Notes under the pieces: generated by a model | Told to the model about the DNA's origin: nothing | The model's database searches: none | What the model saw: the letters and a program-made list of their open reading frames with translations, nothing else | Shown here: positions 17,956-27,251 of the stretch, one piece after another | Layout: every line of letters starts with the position of its first letter | Numbering within the stretch: position 1 is the stretch's first letter | Source: Planctomycetaceae bacterium | Lineage (GTDB): Bacteria > Planctomycetota > Planctomycetia > Planctomycetales > Planctomycetaceae | Assembly: GCA_021732785.1 (NCBI GenBank) | Contig: JAKFUG010000006.1 | Coordinates: 1-64,000, forward strand | Length of the DNA stretch: 64,000 nt | Reading direction: 5' to 3' | Made by a program: the position numbers and the translations under genes

Positions 17956-19530
17956 AGGAGCCTGTCCGCGTAATTGAAGCCAGCGGGTTTGGTGTGATTT
18001 TTCGGGGGAGTGATCGCGGCGTGGGGGCTGGTGGCCGAGCCGCCGTGGGGCGGCCTACGCCATCGCGTGGCGGAAGAGTTTCAGCAGGTTGTGCGTCAGG
18101 CACACCAGTTGCCATTCGGCCTGCATCTTCTTCAGGCCCCGCAGCGCAAACTGGCGAAAACCGCCACCCTGTTTGATCTGGCCGAACACCGGTTCGACCT
18201 GACCCTTGCGTTTCTTGTACGTCGCTCGGCCCGTTTTCGTCCGCAGCGATCGGGCCATTCGCTGCTTCGGTGTGAGTGACTGCGGAATCCGTCCCCGCGG
18301 CACCGGTGGCAGTTCTTCATGATGCTTCAACCGCTGCGTGGCGATGTACGGCGTGATGTCGTGGGACTCGACGCACTGTGTGTTCGCGTCGCTGTAGTAC
18401 CCCGCATCGGCGACCAATGTGTGCGGTCGTTGCTTCACTTCGGCATCAGTCAGATTGGCTTCCATCTGCTCGAGCAGCGGTGCCACCTGTTGCACGTCGT
18501 TCGCCTGCTGCGTGACATCGGCCGCGAGGATGAACTGTGCTTCGTCGACCAGGATCTGCGCGTTGCCGCACTGATCCCAGCCCTTGTTCGACGCTTTCAT
18601 GATCCGTGAATCGGGATCGGTGAAGTTGTACTGCGCTTTCGGATCGGGTTTCACGCAATCCAGATTGATCGTCTGCGGTTCCTTTCCCTCGGCTTCACGA
18701 ACCGCATTCTGCGCCGCATTGTCTGCCGCGGCTTTCGTTCGCGCTTCCGCTTCCAACGCCGCCTTCGCTTCGCGAATCCGTTTCAACCGCGACTCCCGCC
18801 GTTGCAGTTCCGCCGGCAGTTCGTCCCCCCGACGATTCGCCCCGTGCTGTGCGTCTTCCGCCTGATCGTCCGCTTCCGCTTGAGCCAAGAGCTCGCGAAT
18901 CTCCTGTTGTAAACGGACTTCTTCGGTCTGCATGCGGTCGTAGCTCATCGCCTTGTGACGAGAAGCATTCGCCTTGATCTTCGTCCCGTCGAGTGCGAGC
19001 CGTCCGACCCTCAACAAGCCCGACGCCGACGCCAGCTTCAACACTTCGACGAACAGCGTTTCAAACGTGGCGAGGTGTCGGCGGCGAAACTCGCTGATCG
19101 CACGGAAGTCGGGCGGATCCTCTCCCACGATCACCCGGCACGCCACATCCTGCTCGCACCGCTGCATGATCTTCCGCGAGGAGCGCGTCCCGGTGGCATA
19201 GCTGAAGATGAGGAGCGTCAGCATCATCCGGGGGTGAAACGGCGGATAACCTCGCAATTCCCGCTCGTAGTACGCCGTGATCGAACTGATGTCGAGTTCC
19301 CGCACAGCATCCATCAGGAAGTAAACCAGATGCCCTTCCGGCAACCAGTCCCGCGGTGACGGCGGCAACAACCACGCCTGCTCCGGCTGCCATGTCCGAT
19401 ACACCTTCTCGCTCACCGCCAACCTCCCTGCCCAACACCACCCCAACCAACAACCCACCCACGCCGACACGCATTGGAGGAGAATTTCACTCTCTTGTCC
19501 AGAGCGCGATGATTACAGGGACAGGCTCCT
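17956..19530 (-). mobile_element. Complete insertion sequence (IS1182-like), 1575 bp
   Basis: Both ends start AGGAGCCTGTCC and continue with GTAAT after two variable bases, giving about 17 matches over 19 terminal bases. One intact transposase gene fills the element. No convincing target duplication is visible (left flank ...CTCCC, right flank AGCTC...). The right end interrupts the minus-strand gene 19531-20162; the left end abuts an older relic of the same family. Confidence 0.88.
18055..19416 (-). CDS. IS1182-like DDE transposase, 453 aa
   Basis: The N-terminal region (HLVYFLMDAVRELDISS, YHPRMMLTLLIFSYA-like, CRVIVGEDPPDFRAISEFRRRH) is the DUF772-type domain of these transposases. The catalytic part has ALDGTKIKANASRH (first Asp, about residue 160) and LVADAGYYSDANTQ (second Asp), with YKKRKGQVEPVFGQIKQ holding the Glu. 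A long charged helical insertion (about 185-250) lies between. GTG 19416 is chosen because AGGGAGG lies about eight bases upstream and relics at 15877 and 17893 also start there. It catalyses cut-and-paste movement of its own element and appears intact. Confidence 0.92.
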   Translation of the reverse strand: MSEKVYRTWQPEQAWLLPPSPRDWLPEGHLVYFLMDAVRELDISSITAYYERELRGYPPFHPRMMLTLLIFSYATGTRSSRKIMQRCEQDVACRVIVGEDPPDFRAISEFRRRHLATFETLFVEVLKLASASGLLRVGRLALDGTKIKANASRHKAMSYDRMQTEEVRLQQEIRELLAQAEADDQAEDAQHGANRRGDELPAELQRRESRLKRIREAKAALEAEARTKAAADNAAQNAVREAEGKEPQTINLDCVKPDPKAQYNFTDPDSRIMKASNKGWDQCGNAQILVDEAQFILAADVTQQANDVQQVAPLLEQMEANLTDAEVKQRPHTLVADAGYYSDANTQCVESHDITPYIATQRLKHHEELPPVPRGRIPQSLTPKQRMARSLRTKTGRATYKKRKGQVEPVFGQIKQGGGFRQFALRGLKKMQAEWQLVCLTHNLLKLFRHAMA

Positions 19531-20162
19531 AGCTCGACCTTCTGACGGGTTTCATCACTCATCCCCGTGCGTGTTGCTGGCTTGTCTGGACGAGCCGCAG
19601 CCGCCTTCTCCGCCGCCTGTCGCAATTCCAGCGCCATTTGAGTCGCCAGCGTCACGAGCAACGGGCCAACTTGAATAACAGCCTCGTCAATCATCTGCTC
19701 AATTTCAGGCCATCGTTTGTCCTCGCGCACCGCGTCAAACCTGGACGGATCGCATAGGCCGTCCAGCCACACGGAGTATTGACTCCATGTCCAGACGAAG
19801 GACTCCGCGACGGACACGATGGATTCGCTGTAGCTCGCCGCCGGTTGTGCGCTTCCGATCTTGATCGGTGCGGACTGATAGGGTCGAACCGGCAATGCCA
19901 TGATGGCGCGGCGGGCATAGGCGGCCTGAAATGCGATACGCTTCCAATCCGCCGGAAGCGACTCCAACATGCCGTCTCGCATGACATCCGGTATGCGGCT
20001 TTCTGGATGCCGGGCCATCCAGATGAAGTCGGCTTCAGCAGAGGCCGTTTTCAGCAGTTCAACGATGGTTCCGCAGACAACTTCCGCGACTTGGTACGGG
20101 TCGCCCGTTGTCGGGAGTGGCGCAGAATGGCCATCCAGCGTTGCTTGAGCGAGAAAATGCAT
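19531..20162 (-). pseudogene. Unrecognised gene interrupted by the IS
   Basis: From ATG 20162 the frame runs about 210 residues and meets the IS at 19530; beyond that it reads into IS sequence. The product is helical and soluble (VAEVVCGTIVELLKTASA, AESFVWTWSQYSVWL, MALELRQAAEKAAAARPDK). I do not recognise a family. It lies 84 bases downstream of the tyrosine recombinase on the same strand (a GTG start at 20207 would leave 39), suggesting an accessory gene of the same mobile unit. The missing 3' part is not found on the other side of the IS. Confidence 0.6.
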
Positions 20163-20246
20163 CGTTCCGGCCTTCCGATGTTGCCGGGATTCCGAATCGA
20201 AAGGCACGCGGGCAGGGCGTTCGGATTCGCCTTTTCGGGAGCTAAC

Positions 20247-21380
20247 CTAGCCCGCGGTTGTCTCATTGTACTTCGTTGGTGACGAGTCCCCATTGAGATG
20301 CTGTGCCGCCTCAACGGCTTGCCGTTCGGCCGATCGGCTGTAGTGCAATGTCATCGCCGCTTCACTATGTCCCAAAAGATGCTGTGCCTTTTCAAGCCCA
20401 ATATCATCAACCAGGCGGGCCGCAACAGAATGCCGGAGTTGGTGCGGACAGAACGGCATGACGTTTGCCCGGAGACAGGCACGATGTACGGCTGGCGTGT
20501 AATTATCTCGACGGATAGGGAATAATCTCGCGGTCGGATCATTGGTCAGATGCCGTTTTAGAATCGCCTGCGCGGTTTCATTGAAGACCAAAAACCGGCG
20601 TTTGCCCTTGCGGGCGCTTTTGTGTTCGTGCAGTTCCGCAATCCAACAGTCTTTCCGCCGTTCGATCATTTCGCCGGTCAACTTCAGTATCTCACCAGGG
20701 CGAGCGCCGGTCAGCAGTTGCAGGTCGAGAAGATCACGGTACTTCGGTTTCAGTTGGGCACGGACGGCGTCAACGTCGCTTTGTGGGACTGCCAAGCGGG
20801 GCTCTGGTTCGGTCGCCGTGGTTTCGCCGATCGCCAACGATGGAACGGTTTCCAAAGCCGTTACAACGGACGTAGGAACCATCTCCCAAGAGACACCCCA
20901 GCGAAAGATTTGCCGAATCCGTTTTGCTTGCCGGTTCACGGTCGGACGAGACCACGGCTTCCGCGGCTTCCGATTCCCCTTCGCGTCTACGGCATCAGGA
21001 TCGCCGTTCACCATCTGATCTCGCATCGTGCGGAATCGAAGCGGCCCGAACTCATCAACGAAGGTTTCGCCGAACAGCGGACGCAGCACTTTCATCGCCG
21101 CGCGGAAGCAATGAGATTCACCTTCAGAGCGCCGCGACAATTCGCGGGTGGCGAATGCCAACAGCAGTTCATTGACCGTCAACCGTGGCTTATTTGCGGC
21201 GGGTGATGATGCCACTGCCACACAGGCGGCCAACTCGTCCAGAACCTTGGCGTATTCTCGCTTCGATTCTGGCGAATTGAAGACCCACAGATACCGGGGT
21301 TTTCGATCGACATAACAGACCGCCTGACCACTACCGCGGTGGTGACAGTAGCGAGGCAAAGACGATTTCGGACGGGCCAT
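20247..21380 (-). CDS. Tyrosine recombinase / integrase, 377 aa
   Basis: The catalytic residues of the phage-integrase family are visible: Arg in LLTGARPGEIL, Lys in HEHKSARKGKRRF, HQLRHSVAARL, LLGHSEAAMTLHYS with the nucleophilic Tyr. The N-terminal part has a SAM-like core-binding region (LTVNELLLAFATRELSRRS). It catalyses site-specific DNA strand exchange, usually to integrate or excise an element. ATG 21380 (ARPKSSLPRYCHHRGSG) is preferred over the frame start at 21422, which adds an unlikely leader. The next gene downstream is cut by the IS. No attachment site was recognised. Confidence 0.92.
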   Translation of the reverse strand: MARPKSSLPRYCHHRGSGQAVCYVDRKPRYLWVFNSPESKREYAKVLDELAACVAVASSPAANKPRLTVNELLLAFATRELSRRSEGESHCFRAAMKVLRPLFGETFVDEFGPLRFRTMRDQMVNGDPDAVDAKGNRKPRKPWSRPTVNRQAKRIRQIFRWGVSWEMVPTSVVTALETVPSLAIGETTATEPEPRLAVPQSDVDAVRAQLKPKYRDLLDLQLLTGARPGEILKLTGEMIERRKDCWIAELHEHKSARKGKRRFLVFNETAQAILKRHLTNDPTARLFPIRRDNYTPAVHRACLRANVMPFCPHQLRHSVAARLVDDIGLEKAQHLLGHSEAAMTLHYSRSAERQAVEAAQHLNGDSSPTKYNETTAG

Positions 21381-21822
21381 AAAAGCAAACTCCGCGTCAC
21401 TGTCAGTAGGAACTACTAACAATCACGCGGCGTTTCTTGCGTCTGTCGATTTTCTGGCCGTGTCGCAAACCCTTGCAAAAAAATTACTTGCGATTTAGTG
21501 GAGGCGGGAGGACACCAATAGAACTTTTTCTTACCGGGGTCAGTGGCTTTGAATCCTCGACAACTTTGCTGGTTCGATCGCTCGTCACACTGGGGTAAAG
21601 TTTCTTTTGAATTGTCGCAAATAACTTTCTGGTAACAACTTGAGACGATCGCTTTGGGATGAAGACGCAGTGATTTCAGGGACACAAGTTTCATTGGGAG
21701 TTTGATGCCAATGTTGTGACGACGGATTCGTGTGCCGCTATGCCACCGAGCATTTGCAAAGAATTCGCGTTCTTCGTGTAAGGCTGCCGGATTTTGAGCG
21801 TGTAACATGTTAGGAAACGACC
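21381..21822. other. Divergent intergenic region between recombinase and ECF sigma gene
   Basis: About 440 bp without a credible gene. It must hold promoters for the recombinase and for the sigma/kinase operon. It marks a boundary between the mobile region and the signalling cluster, so an attachment site could lie here, but I found no repeat to prove it. Confidence 0.5.
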
Positions 21823-22425
21823 ATGACGCTCACCCCGACAACCCGTGCGAGTTTGCTGCTGCGGCTTCGCGATCCCAAAGATCACGACGCTTGGGTGGAG
21901 TTCGTATCTCTCTATGAGCCAGTGGTTTACTGTGTCTTGCGAAGAGCTGGCTTGCAGGATGCTGACGCCCTCGAAATGTTGCAGGAGCTGTTTCTGGCGG
22001 TGAACCGAAACATCGGACGCTGGGAGCATGGGGCGGAACGTGGTTCATTTCGGGGTTGGTTGCGTCGAGTGACCCGGAACTTAGTCGTCTCCTGGGTGCG
22101 GCGGCAGAAGCGACAGGTGACGACTTCGTCCCTCGATCTCGATTCGTTGTTGGAGTCGCCGCCGGCAGTCGATGGTCCCGAGACGGATGAGTTTGATCGG
22201 GAACTTCGGCGAGCGCTGTTTCACCTGGCATCGGAACAGGTCCGGGGCGAAGTGCGTCCTCAGACATGGCAGGCTTTTTGGGAAGTCGCCGTCTCGGGGA
22301 CTTCCGTTGCGGAGGCCGCCACCAAACTGGGGATGACGGCCGGAGCAGTGTGTGTCGCCAAGTGTCGCATCATCGCGCGGCTCCGCGCAGTCGTCGCAGA
22401 AATCGACATGGAGAAGAGAACATGA
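21823..22425 (+). CDS. ECF-type sigma factor, 200 aa, coupled to a kinase
   Basis: Region 2 is visible as DALEMLQELFLAVNRNIGRW followed by FRGWLRRVTRNLVVSWVRRQ, and region 4 as QAFWEVAVSGTSVAEAATKL then AGAVCVAKCRIIARLR. The product would direct RNA polymerase to a dedicated promoter set. Its stop (22423-22425) overlaps the kinase start at 22422 in ATGA, implying translational coupling. The downstream protein begins with a zinc-binding anti-sigma-like motif, so the kinase probably controls this sigma factor. It is a paralogue of 33088-33702. Confidence 0.95.
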   Translation: MTLTPTTRASLLLRLRDPKDHDAWVEFVSLYEPVVYCVLRRAGLQDADALEMLQELFLAVNRNIGRWEHGAERGSFRGWLRRVTRNLVVSWVRRQKRQVTTSSLDLDSLLESPPAVDGPETDEFDRELRRALFHLASEQVRGEVRPQTWQAFWEVAVSGTSVAEAATKLGMTAGAVCVAKCRIIARLRAVVAEIDMEKRT

Positions 22426-25400
22426 ACAGTCTGTGCTCTCACGAACGGTTGGAACTCGCACTGGCGGGGTCGCTCAATGCTGACGACGAAGCGACGCTGC
22501 ATCTCCACCTGGAAGAGTGCGAGTTGTGTTTCGCGGAAATGGAGCGGCTTTCGGGAGGCGAGCAAGCCAGCCGCGAGATCGCCGCGATGCTCATGCCCAA
22601 TGAGTTCTACGATGCCGCGCCGCTGCGCGAGGAATGCTCCACGGCCGACTTCGTCGTCGATCACCTGGAGCCGTCCGATGACCCGGCGGTTCTGGGGCGG
22701 CTGGGTGGTTATGACGTGCTCGACATCATTGGTCGCGGCGGCATGGGCGTAGTGCTCAAGGGATTCGACCGCGAACTCAAGCGGTTCGTGGCCATCAAGG
22801 CGTTGGCTCCGCACCTCGCTCACAGTGCGCTGGCGAGAAAGCGGTTTGCTCGTGAGGCCCAAGCGGCGGCGGCGGTGGTCAACCTGCACGTCATTGCCAT
22901 TCATCAGGTTCAACCCAACGGGCAACTGCCGTTTCTGGTCATGCCACTGCTGACTGGCGAATCGCTCGCGCAGCGGCTGAAAGCGCGAGGGACATTGGAG
23001 CTGAAGGAGATTCTCCGCATCGGGATGCAGGCGGCCGAAGGACTCGCGGCGGCTCACGGGCAAGGGCTGATCCATCGCGATGTGAAACCGGCGAACATAC
23101 TGCTCGAAAAGGGAGTGGAACGCGCGGTGCTGACGGACTTCGGTTTGGCACGGGCCGCCGATGATATTTCGATGACGCGGTTGGGCGTCATCGCAGGAAC
23201 TCCGGAGTACATGTCGCCGGAGCAGGCCCGCGGTGAGGCGCTCGATGGCCGCTCGGATCTGTTCAGTCTGGGCTGCGTGCTGTACGAGATGGCGACCGGC
23301 GTGTCGCCGTTCCGCACCGATTCGACGATGGCCACGTTGCGGCGGATCGTCGATGAGCAGCCCGCCGCGATGGCCTCGCTCGTTCCCGAACTGCCGCCGT
23401 GGTTCAGCCACATCGTCGAGCGATTGCTGTCGAAAGACCCGACTCAGCGTTTTGCCTCCGCGAGCGAAGTCAGCCAATTGCTGGAGCAATGCCTGTCGCA
23501 TCTTCAGCAACCCACGTCCGTAACTCTGCCCGCGTCCCTTGTCCGTCACGCCGCTGGCCGCCGTTCGATTTTCAACATCACTCGGAAAGGAGTGTTCGCC
23601 ATGCTCGGAACGATTGGAATGACTTTGTTGGGGCTGGTGCTGCTGCAAGCAACGGAAGCGCCCGACATCAGCGGACAATGGACCAGCGACGAATGGGGGA
23701 CCGTGGTTCTTGAAGCGAAAGGGTCCGGAGAGTACGAGGGGACTTTCACCGGCACCGGCAAGGACAAACTGGCCCCGAGTAATGACCCACTCCGTGGGCC
23801 AGGTGCTGGCTCCGCTCTCCCTGGTGCTCCCGGTGCTGGCTTAGATCCCGCCGGTGGTTATCCCGGTGGTGCCGGTCTCCTTGGCATGCCCGGTGCCGGT
23901 CTCCTTGGTATGCCCGGTGCTCCCGGTGGTGCCGTTCTCCCTGGTATTCCCGGTGATCCCGGTGCCGGCTCCGTTCCACCTGGTGGTCCAGGTGACCTCC
24001 CCAATGGTCTTAGTGTCAGGTCCAAGTCGGGGCCTGACGCGCTCAACAGCTCCAACAAGACCAATCCTGGCGGAAGTGCTGGTCGGATGGGGGGCCCACT
24101 TGGAAGTGGTGGTGTCACAACTCCTGGCAGGATGTCTGGCGAGATGTCTGGCCCAATTTGGAGTGGTGGTGTCGCAACTCCTGGCGGGATGTCTGGCGAG
24201 ACGTCTGGCCAAATTTGGAGTGGTGGTGTCGCAACTCCTGGCAGGATGTCTGGCGGGTTGTCTGGCCAAATTTGGAGTGGTGGTGTCGCAACTCCTGGCA
24301 GGATGTCTGGCGGGTTGTCTGGCTCACCTAGCCTAGCAAACCCCGGCAAAGGCAAATCAGGCACCTTGCAGTTGAAGTGGTCACGACTCGAACGCCGCTT
24401 CAACGGGACTTGGGGAACGGGCGCAGATCGCCGTGGCACCATGTCGCTACGGCTGGTGGACAAGGAAATTCGCGGCGGATGGACGACAGACGAAGGCGCT
24501 CAACTGGAATCTGGTACTCCACTGCTCGGCGATCTGTTGTGGAAGCGAAGCGTGGTCAGCGTCCCGGACGGCGGTACTGTTTTACTAGGTGGCCTAGGAG
24601 TCCCGAAGACCGCCTACGCGGCTGCAAATTTACTAGGTGGCGTAGGGGGGCCGAAGACCGCCCGCGAAGCTGCGAAACCTTTAGATCGCCAGAACGCCCG
24701 CGCCGTTGTCGAAGCCTTTGTGGCGGCGGCACTTTCTGGCGATGGCGAGACGGTCATCACTCTCGCGAAGCTCAATCGAAGGGATCCGAAACGCCCCACC
24801 GAGCGAATCGAAGACAACATCAAGTTTTTCCCAGATCGCGAACACCTGCCGATGACGTCGGTCCATGTGAACGACGCCGAGAATCCAACGGACGCAATTG
24901 CAATTTCCAAACAATTCAAATGGGAACACCCGCAGAGCGAGCGAAAGACAGATGTCGTTGCGTGGTTCACACTCAGCATGAGTGAAGCAGGTTGGATTGT
25001 CACGAACATCTCCTTCGAGTGGATAGAAAGTACCGATGGCCTGTTGAAGAAGTTCCTCGAAGCCAATCCGAAATCAATCAGCGTGCCGCCGTTGACGAAA
25101 AGGCCAGCGAGCAATCAGTTTCACGATTTGCAAGGCGTGTGGGAATACATTTCTGTCGAGGCAGATGGCGTGGTCACGGAATACAAGACGCCTGTATCTT
25201 CCGAAGTGTTGTCCATCACCGACAATCTGTGGAAGATGAATAGTCTCATGGGTAGCGTCAATCGCGTCGAAATCGATGGCCGTAATCTCACTTTCCACGG
25301 CAAGACGTCAACCGGCAGTGCGAGCGGCGTTGGCGGAGATGTACCATCCATTGCATATGGAATCTATACGCTGGATGACGATTCGCTCGGCTTTTGCATG

Positions 25401-26315
25401 ACCCCGTTTGTACCAAGCTCACAAGTTGGCACCGGAGCAGATGCATTCGGGGGACCAGTTATCAAGCACCCACAGAATTTTGAAACCAAGGGGACGCAGA
25501 ATCTCGCCTACCGACTTCGTAGGTCCGCAGCGAAAGTCTCTGCAATCGAACAGCCTCTCGATCGCCAGAACTCTCGCGCAGTCGTCGAGGCCTTCGTTGC
25601 GGCGGCAATTGCAGGCGATGCGATGAAACTCCCGCCCGTGGATGGCCCGTCCGTGCATCCGAGGCTCGCCGATGACCGCTACACGAAGAGCGGCGTGCCG
25701 CTCGCGGAGCAAACTTGGCCCATGCCGCCGTGGGGCGCGGAGAAGGACGGGCTGAGCGCCGGCCTCCGCGTCATCGGCGACGCACGCATCGGCGGCGAGG
25801 TGAAGGTAGAACTGTGGGTGCGGAATTCCAGCGCGAAGGATGTGAAGTTTTCGCAGTGCCTGCGCGCGGATGTCGGGCTCTCCGTCGTGGCGAAAGACAA
25901 GGACGGGAAGGAGCACTCCGCGGACATCACGTCATTCGACGGGAAACCTGTTTTCGATCACCTGTTGCTGCCGCCGGGGCATGGCGTGAAGGTGAAGGAG
26001 TTCTCGGTGAAGTTCGGTGCGGGGAAGAACGATAAATTGGAATCGGGTTGGGTGAATCTCCAACTCACGCCGGGCGACTACAAGCTGCGCGCGGTGTGGA
26101 GCGACACCACTTCGCGGGGTGCCGCTGAAGGCGAGTGGACCGGAAAACTCACGACGGGCGAAGTGGCGTTCAAACTCGCTGCGGCGGATGCGGGCGCGGA
26201 TGCCGGGAAGCCTGCCGCCAAGCCGCCGGGCGCAAACATCGTCAAGCTCCCCGACGACCAATACGTGAAGTCGGGCTTCCCGGTGGATGAACTGGCTGGC
26301 GAGGGCGTGATGTGA
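22422..26315 (+). CDS. Ser/Thr protein kinase with anti-sigma motif and modular ectodomain, 1297 aa
   Basis: Residues 5-45 carry a zf-HC2-like His/Cys motif (HLHLEECELCFAEM). The kinase domain (about 95-380) has GRGGMGVVLKG, AIKAL, HRDVKPANILL, DFGLARA and GTPEYMSPEQ, so it should be active. A membrane segment (GTIGMTLLGLVLLQ, about 390-411) separates it from the ectodomain: an ISGQWTSDEWGTVVLEAKG module (about 417), a collagen-like Gly-rich stretch (about 454-530), four 19-residue repeats (about 560-637), an NTF2-like LDRQNARAVVEAF module (about 753), a lipocalin-like LQGVWEYISVE module (about 903), a second LDRQNSRAVVEAF start (about 1045) and a terminal beta-rich domain. It probably senses envelope conditions and signals to the coupled ECF factor. 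Confidence 0.95.
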   Translation: MNSLCSHERLELALAGSLNADDEATLHLHLEECELCFAEMERLSGGEQASREIAAMLMPNEFYDAAPLREECSTADFVVDHLEPSDDPAVLGRLGGYDVLDIIGRGGMGVVLKGFDRELKRFVAIKALAPHLAHSALARKRFAREAQAAAAVVNLHVIAIHQVQPNGQLPFLVMPLLTGESLAQRLKARGTLELKEILRIGMQAAEGLAAAHGQGLIHRDVKPANILLEKGVERAVLTDFGLARAADDISMTRLGVIAGTPEYMSPEQARGEALDGRSDLFSLGCVLYEMATGVSPFRTDSTMATLRRIVDEQPAAMASLVPELPPWFSHIVERLLSKDPTQRFASASEVSQLLEQCLSHLQQPTSVTLPASLVRHAAGRRSIFNITRKGVFAMLGTIGMTLLGLVLLQATEAPDISGQWTSDEWGTVVLEAKGSGEYEGTFTGTGKDKLAPSNDPLRGPGAGSALPGAPGAGLDPAGGYPGGAGLLGMPGAGLLGMPGAPGGAVLPGIPGDPGAGSVPPGGPGDLPNGLSVRSKSGPDALNSSNKTNPGGSAGRMGGPLGSGGVTTPGRMSGEMSGPIWSGGVATPGGMSGETSGQIWSGGVATPGRMSGGLSGQIWSGGVATPGRMSGGLSGSPSLANPGKGKSGTLQLKWSRLERRFNGTWGTGADRRGTMSLRLVDKEIRGGWTTDEGAQLESGTPLLGDLLWKRSVVSVPDGGTVLLGGLGVPKTAYAAANLLGGVGGPKTAREAAKPLDRQNARAVVEAFVAAALSGDGETVITLAKLNRRDPKRPTERIEDNIKFFPDREHLPMTSVHVNDAENPTDAIAISKQFKWEHPQSERKTDVVAWFTLSMSEAGWIVTNISFEWIESTDGLLKKFLEANPKSISVPPLTKRPASNQFHDLQGVWEYISVEADGVVTEYKTPVSSEVLSITDNLWKMNSLMGSVNRVEIDGRNLTFHGKTSTGSASGVGGDVPSIAYGIYTLDDDSLGFCMTPFVPSSQVGTGADAFGGPVIKHPQNFETKGTQNLAYRLRRSAAKVSAIEQPLDRQNSRAVVEAFVAAAIAGDAMKLPPVDGPSVHPRLADDRYTKSGVPLAEQTWPMPPWGAEKDGLSAGLRVIGDARIGGEVKVELWVRNSSAKDVKFSQCLRADVGLSVVAKDKDGKEHSADITSFDGKPVFDHLLLPPGHGVKVKEFSVKFGAGKNDKLESGWVNLQLTPGDYKLRAVWSDTTSRGAAEGEWTGKLTTGEVAFKLAAADAGADAGKPAAKPPGANIVKLPDDQYVKSGFPVDELAGEGVM
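23795..24005 (+). repeat. Collagen-like Gly-Xaa-Yaa coding stretch
   Basis: This segment of the 1297-aa kinase gene encodes about 70 residues dominated by PGA, PGG and LGMPGA triplets, with 27-bp near-identical DNA repeats around GCCGGTCTCCTTGGCATGCC. It sits just outside the membrane and could form a flexible or trimeric stalk. Confidence 0.8.
24102..24329 (+). repeat. Four tandem 57-bp repeats (19-aa units) in the kinase ectodomain
   Basis: The phrase CAACTCCTGGC recurs at 24118, 24175, 24232 and 24289, exactly 57 bp apart. The encoded unit is SGGVATPGRMSGGLSGQIW with small changes between copies. The reading frame is kept, so copy number can vary without breaking the kinase. Confidence 0.93.
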
Positions 26316-26693
26316 AACGACGTGCAAAACCGTCTGTCGCTTGGATATCCGTCACCGTTTGTGGCTTGCGCTTCACGGCTGAACTCCCACTGGATCGAAT
26401 CATAGGCGTAACGCACCGTGCCTATGACCGTCAAGGGATGACGCCGCTGCGAAAAAAGTCGTCCGACTCTTACTGACAAGTCACAGCCGAAGTGCGGATC
26501 TTACGGCCAAGAGAAGATTTTGATGCACGGCATTTCACCGGGTCGGCGTCGAACTAATTCTGTCCTCTTGGTGTGATTCGAACATTCTTATTGAAAATGT
26601 TGATCGCCGTTGAACCTCCGCCAGGTCTGCTCCGACACTTGAAGTAGCGAGCAGGCGAAGGGCCGGATCGCCGATTCGTTCGAGGGGGAGTAC
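26316..26693. other. Intergenic region before the second ECF operon
   Basis: About 380 bp without a credible gene. It should contain the promoter of the ECF/membrane-protein/protease operon; no clear motif was recognised. Confidence 0.5.
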
Positions 26694-27251
26694 ATGCAGA
26701 GCCACGCGAGATTGGCACGAGACGAGTGGCTGGCACTCGCATGTCAGCGCGGGCAGCCAGAGGCGTTCGAGGAGCTTATTCGGGAAATGGAGCGACCCTT
26801 ACTTTACTATGCGACCAAACTCCTCCGGGACGACGAGCGGGCGATTGATGTCCTGCAAGAGATTTGGCTTCAGGCTTTTCGGTCGATCCGCCGACTGGAA
26901 GAGCCCAGTCGTCTGCGCCCCTGGCTTTACCGAATTGCCCACGGACTCGTGGTGGACCGAATTCGACACGACGTGTCCCAGTCGCAGGCCGAACTGACGC
27001 GAGCAGTCATGGATAACGCCGTTGCCGAGGAACCGTTCCGGGCTGAGGACGCAGCCGCGATCCATTGTGCCCTGGACTCGCTCGATGCCAAACACCGAGA
27101 GGTACTTATTCTCCACTTCCTGGAGGACCTGCCCTTCGCGGACATAGCGGGAGTTATTGGCTGCCCTGTCGGCACCGTCAAGTCTCGCGTTTTTTATGCC
27201 AAGCAGGCTCTACGAGAGATTTTGCTCCGAGGTGGTTATGAATCCCAATGA
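26694..27251 (+). CDS. ECF-type sigma factor, 185 aa, protease operon
   Basis: Typical ECF organisation: region 2 with LLYYATKLLRDDERAIDVLQ, EIWLQAFRSIRRL and LRPWLYRIAHGLVVDRIR; region 4 with LDAKHREVLILHFLEDLPFA, DIAGVIGCPVGTVKSRVFYA. It is closer to canonical ECF factors than the two kinase-linked ones in this window. The frame overlaps the next gene by 14 bases, and that gene encodes a membrane protein likely to act as its anti-sigma partner. The third gene is a secreted protease, so the operon resembles a sigma-E-type envelope stress unit, although the protease need not act on the anti-sigma factor. Confidence 0.95.
   Translation: MQSHARLARDEWLALACQRGQPEAFEELIREMERPLLYYATKLLRDDERAIDVLQEIWLQAFRSIRRLEEPSRLRPWLYRIAHGLVVDRIRHDVSQSQAELTRAVMDNAVAEEPFRAEDAAAIHCALDSLDAKHREVLILHFLEDLPFADIAGVIGCPVGTVKSRVFYAKQALREILLRGGYESQ

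Noticed and set aside
21538-21600. Possible tRNA-like T-arm near GGTTCGATC
   Set aside because: No acceptor or anticodon stem could be folded around it; no tRNA is claimed anywhere in the window.
22260-23678. Minus-strand 472-aa open frame
   Set aside because: It mirrors the kinase domain of the 1297-aa protein on the other strand; high GC content makes such shadows open.
24102-24329. Regular repeats considered as a CRISPR array
   Set aside because: The 57-bp units are contiguous, in frame and without spacers; they encode 19-residue protein repeats.
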